A stretch of 64,000 nucleotides of DNA from Pseudoalteromonas sp. P1-25 (GCF_001401805.1 NZ_LKDW01000004.1:62001-126000), one strand, 5' to 3'; positions 15,182-23,310 are shown, counted from the stretch's first letter. Notes: generated by a model from the sequence alone, not told the origin. Made by a program: numbers and translations.

Positions 15182-17035
15182 TTAAAAGTAAGTTAGCTCG
15201 CTGATTTGTAAAGTATTTTTTAGTGGCTCATTGCTTGTGCCTGGCATTTTACGCCACATTAAGTTAACCCCAGTTAATTGAGTGGCCGACCACGTAACGG
15301 GACTACCAAAGCCGAATTGTTTAAAAGTAGAAAAGGGAATATCAAGCGTTGTCCACTCATCCCGCGGCTTTAAAAGTACACTAAAGTGATCCCAATCTTT
15401 TACATCACTATGATAAACAGACATAGCAAAAGGCGTGGTTGAACCTTTATAGGTTAATCGAATACCTTTAAATGCAGAGGCATCAACCGGCGATGTAAAT
15501 TTTATTTCAGCGCCTGCCCACGCGCCAAAGCTGGTTGGTTTTGTAATGGTTGTATCTATGGTTAAGCTGTTTTTATGCGTAGTAAGTGTTGCCACAGACT
15601 GACCACCCATAACCGAGTCGCTCAAGGCTTGCCATGGTGTATCACCGGTAAAATCATCAATAACATGCTGCGCTTGGCTGCTTTTTATTACTTCATTACA
15701 AGCAGGGCCTTTTGGCTTTATGGCTTTGTTTTGAGCAATAAGCGCTGGGCGGTCTACTTGTATACCTGATTTGTAAACCTCTGAGATAGTGTGAATATGG
15801 TTTATATCATCAAGCGGGTTTTGCTTAAGCAGTACAAAGCTTGCCTCAAAGCCTTTAGCCAGCTTGCCAATGCTATTGGCTTTATTAATAGCCTTTGCGC
15901 CGTTAACCGTTGCCGCATTAATTATTTCACCATTTGTTAGGCCCGCTTTTTTAAGTGCATCTAACTCGTTGTGTAACCCAGTACCGTGCAGCGTGTAAGG
16001 GTTTCCGGCATCAGAGCCTGTGCCAATAATGATATTAGCTTTATGTAATTTTTGTATATTTGTATAAGCGGTGTTACGTTCATCCCACGCGTGCTCTTTC
16101 CATTTTGAAGGTGCAGGCACGTTTTCAAACAAACACCCTTGAAGCTTTTCGGGAATGGTTTTTAGTAACTCTTTTTGTGAGCTAATAGTATGATTATGCT
16201 TTTCATCGCTATGGTTATGATACACCGCAAGGGTAGGAATGTAGGTTACGTTATGCTTTTTCATAAGCGTAATAAACTCATCATCAATCGCTTCGCTATT
16301 AATACCGTGGGCTAAAGCCGTTGCACCCGCTTTAATAGCGCGTTTAGCATCATCTAGTGTAGAAACATGCACAAAATACGGTAAATTAGCAGCCTTAGAG
16401 CGCTTACCTAATTCGCTTAACTGGCTATCAGTTAACGATTTACCCACACCGCCAAAGGTTTCTATCACCGCTTTAGTTACATGGGGGTGAGTGCTTATAT
16501 GTTTTTCCCATAGCGCTTCTATGTCTTCATCTTTTGCAATTTCATAAGCTTGCCCGCCAAACTGCGTGCCATGCCCGCCAGGGTTGGTAAACAAAGTACC
16601 TGCGTAAAAAAGGTTAGGGGTCACTTGGGCTTTTTTTAATTGTGCGGCTTCGTTTAGGGTTTGCTCAAACGAAAACAAATCAACAATATTAGTTACGCCT
16701 AAATACAAATTAGAATTAAAGTGCGATTTAACCGGCAAATACTGAAACTCAGAAAAGTTACTACCCGATGAACCCAAATGTACATGTAAATCAATTAAAC
16801 CGGGTATTGCATACTGGTTGTTGGCATTAATAGTATTGTCGGCGTTTTGTAGTGGGTCGCTCGCTTTAGTAATACTTACAATTTTACCGTCATCAATATA
16901 CAGCGAACTTGGCTTAGAAAAGCTTTGCGAGCTACTTTGGTATAAACGAATGTTGTCGACTCGCAGGTCGATGGCATACGCACTAAAGTGGCTTACTAAA
17001 CTCAGTGCGATAACTGTTTTTGTAATAATGTTCAT
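15182..17035 (-). CDS. Secreted amidohydrolase fused to a CIA30 domain
   Basis: A 617-residue exported protein from the ATG at 17035 (AAGGAA upstream); the longer frame uses TTG. The signal peptide ends at FSAYA. The amidohydrolase/imidazolonepropionase-like domain (about residues 50-410) has the metal motif HVHLG, later histidines in FVHVS and LAHGIN, and the catalytic aspartate in GTGSDAGNPY. The last 160 residues (DDFTGDTPWQALSDSVMGG onwards) match the CIA30/NDUFAF1 carbohydrate-binding-like domain. The family hydrolyses C-N bonds in cyclic or peptide-like substrates. The fusion suggests a periplasmic enzyme with an added ligand-binding module. The substrate is unknown. Confidence 0.85.
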   Translation of the reverse strand: MNIITKTVIALSLVSHFSAYAIDLRVDNIRLYQSSSQSFSKPSSLYIDDGKIVSITKASDPLQNADNTINANNQYAIPGLIDLHVHLGSSGSNFSEFQYLPVKSHFNSNLYLGVTNIVDLFSFEQTLNEAAQLKKAQVTPNLFYAGTLFTNPGGHGTQFGGQAYEIAKDEDIEALWEKHISTHPHVTKAVIETFGGVGKSLTDSQLSELGKRSKAANLPYFVHVSTLDDAKRAIKAGATALAHGINSEAIDDEFITLMKKHNVTYIPTLAVYHNHSDEKHNHTISSQKELLKTIPEKLQGCLFENVPAPSKWKEHAWDERNTAYTNIQKLHKANIIIGTGSDAGNPYTLHGTGLHNELDALKKAGLTNGEIINAATVNGAKAINKANSIGKLAKGFEASFVLLKQNPLDDINHIHTISEVYKSGIQVDRPALIAQNKAIKPKGPACNEVIKSSQAQHVIDDFTGDTPWQALSDSVMGGQSVATLTTHKNSLTIDTTITKPTSFGAWAGAEIKFTSPVDASAFKGIRLTYKGSTTPFAMSVYHSDVKDWDHFSVLLKPRDEWTTLDIPFSTFKQFGFGSPVTWSATQLTGVNLMWRKMPGTSNEPLKNTLQISELTYF

Positions 17036-17314
17036 GACTATATTCCTTATCAAAATAGGTATTTGGCGTTTTGTTGATAAGAAATTTAGCGAGTTTTTTA
17101 ACCAGCTTCATTAATGTTTATCTGAATCGACATTATATGAGGTTGAACCGACATAAAAATAAATGGGGGTTGTGGTAGGAGAGGTTAACTTTATAGCATT
17201 ACTTTGTTTATATGCCTAATATGTAGCTAAAAGTGAAACGAGATTAATCAAGCTTTTACACTTATAATAGTCATGCGCTAGTATAATAAATTATAAAAAA
17301 GTCATGGAAGATCA

Positions 17315-18274
17315 ATGAATAGTATAAAGTTAATACTTTTTTCAATTACCTTAGTTTTGGCTCCTTTACAGCTTTTAGCTGAGCAACAGCTCCCTACCCA
17401 ATTTGATAATAATCGTATAATTTTAATCCCGGAACTTACTAGTGGCAAAAAGCTAAGATTTTTTACAGATACGGGCGGTGGGTGGAATGCCATTTCGAAA
17501 GAACTTCACCAGCAATACAATTGGCCAACAATCATAAAAGTAGCTGATGGCGAAGAGTATATCTTGTCAGAAATGCCAAAGTTTAACGCAGAAGCAAAAA
17601 TACCTGCTGGTGGCATTGAAAACTTTATGGCTGGGTATTTGTTTATAGCCCCTGAAGCAGAACTATCACAAGAGCAACAGTTTGATGGCTTTTTAGGTGG
17701 TCGATGGCACGCAGAAAAAATTATTAAAATTGATTATGTAACTGAATCAATGTTCATCCTTGATTCTCTTGATGAGGTTAACTTAAACAAATTCAAAAAA
17801 GTAGAATTGGGTTTTCAAAAAGACTCTCAGCAAAAATACACCACAGCATTTCCTAGAATGAGTATTAAAGTTCAAGGAATAGAGTATCAAACGTTGTTAG
17901 ATACTGGTGCAACATCAACTTTAACCAATAGCGCAAAAAAACAAATACAGAGCAAATCGAATGTAGTTGGTACTTCTTTTATTGCGGCTAGTGTATTTGA
18001 TAATTGGAAAGCCAGAAACCCAGATTGGGACGTTATCGAAAAAGCCGAACATGGCACCGAGGAAGCTATGATTAAGGTACCTTTCGTTATTATAGCCGAA
18101 CAAAGTATTGGACCTGTTTGGTTTACAAGAAGAGAGGATAATAACTTTCATGAGTTTATGTCTTCAATGATGGACAAAAAAATTGATGGCGCATTCGGTG
18201 GCTCAGGTCTGAAGTATTTTGACTTAGTGATAGATTACATAGACGAGCATGCTTATTTTAAGGCAGGGCTTTAA
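17315..18274 (+). CDS. Exported aspartic-protease-like protein with two DTG motifs
   Basis: A 319-residue protein with a signal peptide (cleavage near LLAEQ). Two aspartic-protease-type motifs are visible: D52 in FFTDTGGG and D196 in LLDTGATST, 144 residues apart, each followed by hydrophobic-glycine segments (FDGFLGG and IDGAFGG). That spacing suggests two retropepsin-like lobes in one chain, as in pepsins, although bacterial members are usually single-lobe. The second DTGAT is textbook, while the first continues GGG rather than G-S/T. It stands alone with its own terminator. Activity is inferred only from these motifs. Confidence 0.65.
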   Translation: MNSIKLILFSITLVLAPLQLLAEQQLPTQFDNNRIILIPELTSGKKLRFFTDTGGGWNAISKELHQQYNWPTIIKVADGEEYILSEMPKFNAEAKIPAGGIENFMAGYLFIAPEAELSQEQQFDGFLGGRWHAEKIIKIDYVTESMFILDSLDEVNLNKFKKVELGFQKDSQQKYTTAFPRMSIKVQGIEYQTLLDTGATSTLTNSAKKQIQSKSNVVGTSFIAASVFDNWKARNPDWDVIEKAEHGTEEAMIKVPFVIIAEQSIGPVWFTRREDNNFHEFMSSMMDKKIDGAFGGSGLKYFDLVIDYIDEHAYFKAGL

Positions 18275-18391
18275 ATTTAAACTCGCTTGAGTGGTTTTTA
18301 AAGGCGGTTATGAGCGAATAGCGGTCATTAGAAAATTATTTTACAACACTGATTTTATGTCCACTTGCTATGTGTTTCTCCTATATTCAGG

Positions 18392-18415
18392 AAAACGACC
18401 CATTTGGTCGTTTTT
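18392..18415 (+). terminator. Rho-independent terminator
   Basis: AAAACGACC (18392-18400), loop CATTT, GGTCGTTTT (18406-18414) and one further T. It lies 118 bases after the two-DTG gene. The rest of 18275-18549 shows no gene. Confidence 0.8.
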
Positions 18416-18524
18416 ACCATTTTCATAATTTCTATAATGATTAAAAGTTTATCTGTAGCAACAAGTTAGTTAGTGTGATAGAACTGGTATAATGATAAAA
18501 ATGACCCGCGGCTCGGTAGAAAAA

Positions 18525-18539
18525 CGACCCAATGGGTCG
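18525..18539. repeat. Second hairpin related to the 18392 terminator
   Basis: CGACCCA (18525-18531), one A, TGGGTCG (18533-18539), preceded by AAAAA. It shares the AAAACGACCCA core with the hairpin at 18392 but lacks the T-run. It sits directly before the attC-like boundary GTTAAGT at 18550. Confidence 0.5.
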
Positions 18540-18574
18540 ATATTAAATTGTTAAGTGCCAAGAGAAATATTCCA

Positions 18575-18820
18575 ATGCAAAGGTTCTATAAACATAGCTT
18601 TTTAGTCTTGGGGTTACTCGGCAGTGCGGCCTTTATTTGGGATGGCTTGTACATTGGGATGTTCGCCAATGACGACGTTTTAGCTACTTACCCTTGGGGA
18701 ACTGAGCTAGGATGGTCATATGAAAGCAAGTCAAATTACATGGTTAAAGGATTTATTTTGGGTTTCCTGTTTTGGTTACCTTATGTCGGCATAAAATTGT
18801 ATGAGAAACATGGCACCTAA
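18575..18820 (+). CDS. Small membrane protein of a cassette-like element
   Basis: An 81-residue protein with two hydrophobic segments (about residues 8-28 and 52-72), probably inner-membrane. The frame opens at a TTG at 18548, but the ATG at 18575 behind AAGAGAA is a better start. The stop overlaps the left end of an attC-like site, the standard layout of integron gene cassettes, which consist of one gene plus one attC. I do not recognise a family. Confidence 0.65.
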   Translation: MQRFYKHSFLVLGLLGSAAFIWDGLYIGMFANDDVLATYPWGTELGWSYESKSNYMVKGFILGFLFWLPYVGIKLYEKHGT

Positions 18821-18922
18821 CAAACCAATCAAGGTCGCTCACTCCGTTCGCTGGGACAGTTACTCGCATGCGGCTCCGCAATTTTCGCATGCAAGCAACT
18901 GCCCCTTATTGGGGTGTTAGCA
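18815..18922. other. attC-like recombination site
   Basis: The left core ACCTAAC (18815-18821) fits RYYYAAC and the right core GTTAGCA (18916-18922) is close to GTTRRRY. Between them ACCAATCAAGG pairs imperfectly with CCTTATTGGGG. Further in, GGGACAGTTACTCGCATGC pairs with GCATGCAAGCAACTGCCCC (about 18854-18903). A GTCGCTCACTCCGTTCGCT block, common in attC sites of marine gammaproteobacteria as I recall them, is bulged. This is the imperfect long hairpin expected of an attC. No integrase gene is in the window. Confidence 0.75.
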
Positions 18923-18928
18923 GTCGAT

Positions 18929-19273
18929 ATGAAATTTCGCATAATTAGAAGCATTGAAGCACATATTATTAAAGATCGTGTACCAACTGAGTACAAGAGC
19001 TTAGCGGCAGCTTGTGAATCTCAGTTTTCTGAAAAATGTACTTTGATTACTTTTCCACATAATAGAAAAGATGTGATAAAAAGTAACCTTACAGAAAAAG
19101 CATTAGAAAAGATTGGAGAGCCGAGCCAAGATACTTTAATAGTTGTTGGAGGCTGTTTTTCATTAGAATCTGTTGAAAAATTAAAAAAGTACAATGCCGT
19201 TTTTCTTGCTCTATCGGAGTTCTCATGGACAGATAAGCGTCACACGTTAATAAAGTCAGGCGAACCTAGGTAG
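18929..19273 (+). CDS. Hypothetical protein of a second cassette-like element
   Basis: A 114-residue soluble protein that begins 7 bases after the attC-like right core. A GTG at 18914 in frame lies inside the site; I prefer the ATG at 18929, as cassette genes often start directly at the boundary without a ribosome binding site. The sequence has alternating helices and strands (DTLIVVGGCFSLESVEKLKKY) but no family that I recognise. It is followed by a partial attC-like half. Confidence 0.6.
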   Translation: MKFRIIRSIEAHIIKDRVPTEYKSLAAACESQFSEKCTLITFPHNRKDVIKSNLTEKALEKIGEPSQDTLIVVGGCFSLESVEKLKKYNAVFLALSEFSWTDKRHTLIKSGEPR

Positions 19274-19278
19274 AGTCA

Positions 19279-19319
19279 ACTGCTAAGAAGTCGTTTAAAA
19301 GGACAAAAACAGTTGGCTT
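19279..19319. other. Truncated attC-like left half site
   Basis: GCTAAGAAGTCGTTTAAAAG followed by GACAAAAACAGTTGGC resembles the left arm of a common attC class, which begins CTAACAAGTCGTTTAAAA. The complementary right arm (a GTTGACT or GTTAG end) is not found downstream, so it appears truncated. The core base is also changed (AAG for AAC). Confidence 0.45.
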
Positions 19320-19406
19320 TTAACGAGTCGTTACGAACGTCCGGAAATGGCACCTTCCAGCCACTCGACAACATAAAATGAGATAATAATTTGCAAGGTA
19401 TTTTAC

Positions 19407-19439
19407 TGCGTCGGATGGCGCTTCGCTTATCCGGCCTAC
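19407..19439. repeat. REP-like extragenic palindrome
   Basis: On the minus strand the element begins GTAGGCCGGATAAGCGAAGC and closes with GCCATCCGAC, so GTCGGATGGCGC and GCGCTTATCCGGC-type arms fold back. The 5' GTAG is the tetranucleotide typical of REP elements used by RAYT transposases. A single copy is seen here, in the gap between the second cassette gene and the sulfotransferase fragment. Confidence 0.65.
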
Positions 19440-19488
19440 ACTTACACAAGTCGCCTATTTAGATTCTCCCATCGGTAAAATAAAACGC

Positions 19489-19793
19489 TTATTCAACACT
19501 AATACCTTGGCTTAAAAGGTACTTCACTGCTGTATTAGTGTGGGGTTTAAATGCCTTCCAACGGCCAATGGCTTTGTTGTTAAGTGGTTGGCGTACTTGC
19601 ACTTTACTAGGCGTAGACTCTGGTGCGGTGTTTAAGTGAAAGTCTATACATTGTACTTGCCACTCTAAATTACAAAAGCTAACTAACTCTTTTATTTGCT
19701 GCTCGGGCTGTGCGACTAATTCTTCGTATTTTACTAATTTTATATTGCTGTGCAGGGCGCTAAAGTGCTGCATGAGTTTATAAAAGCGGCTAT
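19489..19793 (-). pseudogene. Duplicated 3' fragment of the TPR-sulfotransferase gene
   Basis: About 100 codons match the C-terminal part of the intact gene at 21696-23276, for example SRFYKLMQHFSALH and KLVKYEELVA, with by-eye nucleotide identity around 90 percent. Similarity stops abruptly at CGGCTAT (19793 here, 21997 in the full gene). Upstream of that point an unrelated hairpin takes over and supplies an artificial ATG at 19827. The extreme C-terminus differs (LLSQGISVE versus LKQQDIIG). Without the PAPS-binding P-loop it cannot be an active sulfotransferase. Confidence 0.85.
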
Positions 19794-19801
19794 TTAAAAA
19801 A

Positions 19802-19832
19802 GATAAATCCCCCCATACTGGGGGCATTTATC
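19802..19832. repeat. GC-rich hairpin at the junction of the duplicated fragment
   Basis: GATAAAT-CCCCC (19802-19813) and GGGGG-C-ATTTATC (19820-19832) form a 12-bp stem with a single bulged base. It sits exactly where similarity to the sulfotransferase gene ends. It may be a terminator for the secreted-protein gene at 19870 on the minus strand, or a recombination end. Confidence 0.6.
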
Positions 19833-19869
19833 AAATTAGTATATGACCTTAATATAATTACTAGTGATG

Positions 19870-20475
19870 TTATTTTGAATTGGAAATTACTGGCCACTCG
19901 TCAACTAAAATGCCATTACCACAATCGTTGTCTGCATGTATTAAATTAGGTTTTAGATTAACCAACTGTGGGAACGAAATGGTGTAATTGACTTTATAAC
20001 CGCAAGAGCCAAAAGCAGAATATAAGCGCAGAGACTTTAATTGGTTCCCTATTTCGGTAATTTCAATACTGCCGGTAAGTAAATTAGTTTGCTTTAGCTC
20101 CCACTTATTATCAATAAAAGTAGGTTCTGACCAAGTTATGGGGTAAGCCATGTTAGTTAACGTCTTGACATAATAGGTCAAATAACTGTCTTGATATGCT
20201 CCAGTGTTGCAAGCTAATGCAAGCAATTTATCACCCGAACTTAGTTTAAAAACTGAAACAAATCGATTGTTATGATGTTCGTCTTTGATAGAACAATTGT
20301 CGTTTTTATTTAGTGAGCCAAGAAGCTTTTTTTGAGTTAATAGTTCAAAATCTAGAGGCAACTTTTGACCAGAGGGTATCTGCATTTTTAAGGGGTTATT
20401 ATTCTTAATATCTGCATTGAGTGAAGCGGCATTAACATGCGAGCATAATAAAAAGATCATAACAAATAAGGTCAT
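19870..20475 (-). CDS. Exported DUF1176-like protein, candidate immunity protein
   Basis: A 201-residue protein from the ATG at 20475; the longer frame starts at TTG. The signal peptide is LFVMIFLLCSHVNAAS. The mature part shows a cysteine/aromatic pattern reminiscent of DUF1176: LACNTGAYQDS, later FGSCGYKVNYT, then DNDCGNG and DEWPV. It follows the GH19 hydrolase gene by 42 bases on the same strand, so the two are probably co-transcribed. A periplasmic protein next to a peptidoglycan hydrolase fits an immunity or inhibitor role. That role is inference, and the DUF1176 match is by pattern only. Confidence 0.6.
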   Translation of the reverse strand: MTLFVMIFLLCSHVNAASLNADIKNNNPLKMQIPSGQKLPLDFELLTQKKLLGSLNKNDNCSIKDEHHNNRFVSVFKLSSGDKLLALACNTGAYQDSYLTYYVKTLTNMAYPITWSEPTFIDNKWELKQTNLLTGSIEITEIGNQLKSLRLYSAFGSCGYKVNYTISFPQLVNLKPNLIHADNDCGNGILVDEWPVISNSK

Positions 20476-20517
20476 ATTTAATTTCACCAAGAGTTAGTCC
20501 ATAAAAGTATATGTGTG

Positions 20518-21477
20518 TTAAGCTAACGCTACATTTGTTGAGAATAATAACTTTTCAAATTCAAATGTACCTCGTGACGCTTTCAATAGTCGCTCAAAAA
20601 TTATAGCGTCATTAGCAATCTCTAAAGCGTGATCTTGACCATTAATTATTCTCCTAGCTCCAATATAATTAGAAGTTGCACCTGATATAAATTGGCCTAG
20701 CTTCGCTTTAGCAAATAAACCTTCTCGCATGCCATAAGACATTATTGCATAAGCAATTTTATGATTAAGTGCTAGGTCAGGATTTATATAGAGCTTATCT
20801 CCTAGCCCTAAAGCATCGCCAACCTTTTTATAATTATAATCCCATGTTAATTGTACATAACCCCTTCCGTAGTATATGTTTTTTTCTACAGTTGAAGTAG
20901 TTGGAACATCGTGTACGCTACCATACAGCTTACCTTTTCCTTTTCCCCACTCTTTAATTGGTTTCCAGGTACGTCCGCACTCACGTTTTACTGTCGCTAA
21001 CATGTAAGCAATCCATCGGATATCGGTAATGTGAGGATCCATTACACACTCAATCAAGAGTTTTTTTAGATCATTAAATGCTTGCTCATTAGGGAACTGC
21101 TTTTTATATATTTTAATGAAGTGTTCATAATCAATAACTTGAACTTGATTTAAAAGCGCAGCTTCTTTGTGCTTTTTTAGAAAGTTCTGACTTAATGAGG
21201 CTACAAGTGCTTTGTGAGTTAAATCATCAGGTATAACTTTTTTACTTGGGTGTTTATTACCCAATGCAGCGGATTGAAATAGCTTTAGTTGCTCTTCAGT
21301 TTTACTACCATAATATCCATCGGGCTTTAGTACTTTTTTACCGAAATACTTTTTTGTGGTACCTAATAAAAGCCTTTGTAGTACTAAAACATCTAGTGGG
21401 GCATTCCTAGCACCGTGGCCAACACTATTAGTTAACCTTGTTATATTTACTAAGTTTAGTTCTTTAAATATTAACAT
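20518..21477 (-). CDS. Peptidoglycan-binding GH19 hydrolase (endolysin/effector-like)
   Basis: A 319-residue protein without a signal peptide. Residues 22-100 look like a peptidoglycan-binding domain (LDVLVLQRLLLG, DGYYGSKTEEQLKLFQ). Residues 130-290 carry glycoside hydrolase family 19 features: E166 in KRECGRTW as probable catalytic acid and YYGRGYVQLTWDYNY (about 202-216), the family hallmark. GH19 includes chitinases and phage or type VI effector lysins that cut the glycan strand of peptidoglycan. No holin, phage gene or secretion gene is adjacent. The start has a good AAAGGA site. It sits inside the duplicated sulfotransferase region, so it was probably acquired. Confidence 0.8.
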   Translation of the reverse strand: MLIFKELNLVNITRLTNSVGHGARNAPLDVLVLQRLLLGTTKKYFGKKVLKPDGYYGSKTEEQLKLFQSAALGNKHPSKKVIPDDLTHKALVASLSQNFLKKHKEAALLNQVQVIDYEHFIKIYKKQFPNEQAFNDLKKLLIECVMDPHITDIRWIAYMLATVKRECGRTWKPIKEWGKGKGKLYGSVHDVPTTSTVEKNIYYGRGYVQLTWDYNYKKVGDALGLGDKLYINPDLALNHKIAYAIMSYGMREGLFAKAKLGQFISGATSNYIGARRIINGQDHALEIANDAIIFERLLKASRGTFEFEKLLFSTNVALA

Positions 21478-21695
21478 TTTAATCCTTTAGTAATTATGCC
21501 ACTCACTATGTGGCCCCTTCAAGGGAACGTTAGCTGAATTTTATTCCATTTATATTATTCCTTTTCTATCAATATTTTTCAGTAAGCATTGGCAACTGTG
21601 TTAGTTTGATCGTCACAGTGCTTATATTTATTTTAAAAAGTAATTACCTGACTATAAATTAATTAAGCGAATTTATATAAAATAGAAGTGATATT

Positions 21696-23276
21696 TCATC
21701 CTATAATATCTTGTTGTTTTAAGTAGGTCTCAGCCTCATCAGTATGGGGCTTAAATGCCTTCCAACGGCCGATTGCTTTGTTGTTAAGTGGTTGGCGTAC
21801 TTGTACTTTACTGGCTGTAGATACTGGCGCGGTGTTTAAATGAAAATCTATACATTGTGCTTGCCACTCTAAATTACAAAAGCTAACTAGCTCTTTAATT
21901 TGCTGCTCGGGCTTTGCGACTAATTCTTCGTATTTTACTAATTTTATATTGTTGTGCAGGGCGCTAAAGTGCTGCATAAGTTTGTAAAAACGGCTATAAA
22001 ACTTGGCTGTGTCGAGCAAGTCTAAGGAGTAAGCATAATACGGGTTATTTATTGTAAATAACTGGCGGTAGTTACCAATGCAGGTGTCCATGGGATCGCG
22101 CAGCATACAAATAATTTTAGCGTTTGGCAGCGCTTTAGTAATTAAGTCGATATAAAAAAAGTTAAACGGGAGTTTATCTATAAAGTGTTTATGGCTGCCA
22201 GTGGTTACGCGTGTTGCGTTTAAATAGGTTGTCCCAAGCTGATTAAAATCAAGCTCATACGCTTTAGTGAGTGTTTGAGTATCGAGTACATGGGGTGTTT
22301 GAGTTTGGCTGAGCTTTTTAACGCTAAGGCCAAAGTCTTGTAATTCACCGGCTGATTGTACGTCGCTGTGGCTCGATAAAATACGGTCAACCAATGTAGT
22401 GCCAGAGCGGGGCATACCTAATACAAAAATAGGCTCTGGTGTTGGGTTACCCTGTGTGAGCGCGTGTTTATGCTGCTCGCTTAAATGTTTAATGTGTTCA
22501 AATAATGCGGCTGATCTTTTATGATCAAACGGCTGCGTAGCGCGTTTAGCCGTTTTACCTTGCTCTAGGCTGTTAAACGCATTATCAAACTTGCCTATGT
22601 CTTGGTACTCTTTTGCAAGTGCGTGGCCAATGTGTAGTTTTGCATCGGGATGAGTGATTTGCTCAGCTACGGTTTTTAAGCGCGCTATATGATTAGATTG
22701 CGCAGTGGCTTTGGTTAAGTCACTTAATGCAAAATGGCTTTGATGGTGCAGCGGGTTTAGCGTAATGGCGCTTTCAAATGCATTTTGGGCTTGTTCAAAT
22801 TGGCCTAAAAATTTAGCGCTCACTCCTAAATTATAATAAAACTGAGGTTGTGGTTTATTTGCATGGTTAGCCAGTTCAATTGCGCAGTTAAAGTAATTTA
22901 GGGCCTCTTTGTGTAGGCCTGCTTGTGTAAGTGCAACACCTAGGGTGTCGGCATCAAGCGGCTTTTTTATTTGCTCAACGGGTATGGCTAAAGCGGTGTT
23001 TTTGGCTTTAGTTAGCTCGCCTGTAATTGCGTAACACTTTGCAAGTTGGGCGCTGTATTCAATACTTTTACCAAAGCTAAGGGCTTTTTCTATAAGCTTT
23101 ATGGCTTTGTGTATTTGCCCTACGCGTAAATTAACCATGGCCAGTAAAAAGTAGCCATCGGCAAAGTCGCTTTTTTGCGTTACTAATTCAACTAACGCTT
23201 TATGAGCAAGCTCAATATTGCCTTGGTTTAAATGTTTAATTGCACTTTGATGAAGATGTTTTAAATTTGGCTGCAT
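21696..23276 (-). CDS. TPR-repeat sulfotransferase
   Basis: A 526-residue fusion. Residues 1-250 are tetratricopeptide repeats (for example DGYFLLAMVNLRVGQIHKA and FYYNLGVSAKFLGQFEQA). Residues 265-520 form a sulfotransferase domain with the PAPS 5'-phosphosulfate loop FVLGMPRSGTTLVDRIL and a later KIICMLRDPMDTCIGNYRQ segment. It would transfer sulfate from PAPS to a carbohydrate, peptide or small molecule. TPR-sulfotransferases are frequently found beside TonB-dependent receptors in Alteromonadales and sphingomonads, as here, but the substrate is not established. A 3' fragment of the same gene is duplicated 2.2 kb away. Confidence 0.87.
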   Translation of the reverse strand: MQPNLKHLHQSAIKHLNQGNIELAHKALVELVTQKSDFADGYFLLAMVNLRVGQIHKAIKLIEKALSFGKSIEYSAQLAKCYAITGELTKAKNTALAIPVEQIKKPLDADTLGVALTQAGLHKEALNYFNCAIELANHANKPQPQFYYNLGVSAKFLGQFEQAQNAFESAITLNPLHHQSHFALSDLTKATAQSNHIARLKTVAEQITHPDAKLHIGHALAKEYQDIGKFDNAFNSLEQGKTAKRATQPFDHKRSAALFEHIKHLSEQHKHALTQGNPTPEPIFVLGMPRSGTTLVDRILSSHSDVQSAGELQDFGLSVKKLSQTQTPHVLDTQTLTKAYELDFNQLGTTYLNATRVTTGSHKHFIDKLPFNFFYIDLITKALPNAKIICMLRDPMDTCIGNYRQLFTINNPYYAYSLDLLDTAKFYSRFYKLMQHFSALHNNIKLVKYEELVAKPEQQIKELVSFCNLEWQAQCIDFHLNTAPVSTASKVQVRQPLNNKAIGRWKAFKPHTDEAETYLKQQDIIG

Positions 23277-23310
23277 TGTTTAATTTTTATTATTTAGTTA
23301 CGCGTTTATA

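Noticed and set aside
19489..19827. The 112-codon frame as an intact gene
   Set aside because: Its ATG comes from a hairpin unrelated to the sulfotransferase, and the catalytic P-loop is missing.
20518..21477. GH19 gene as part of a prophage
   Set aside because: No holin, spanin, tail, capsid or integrase gene lies nearby in the window.
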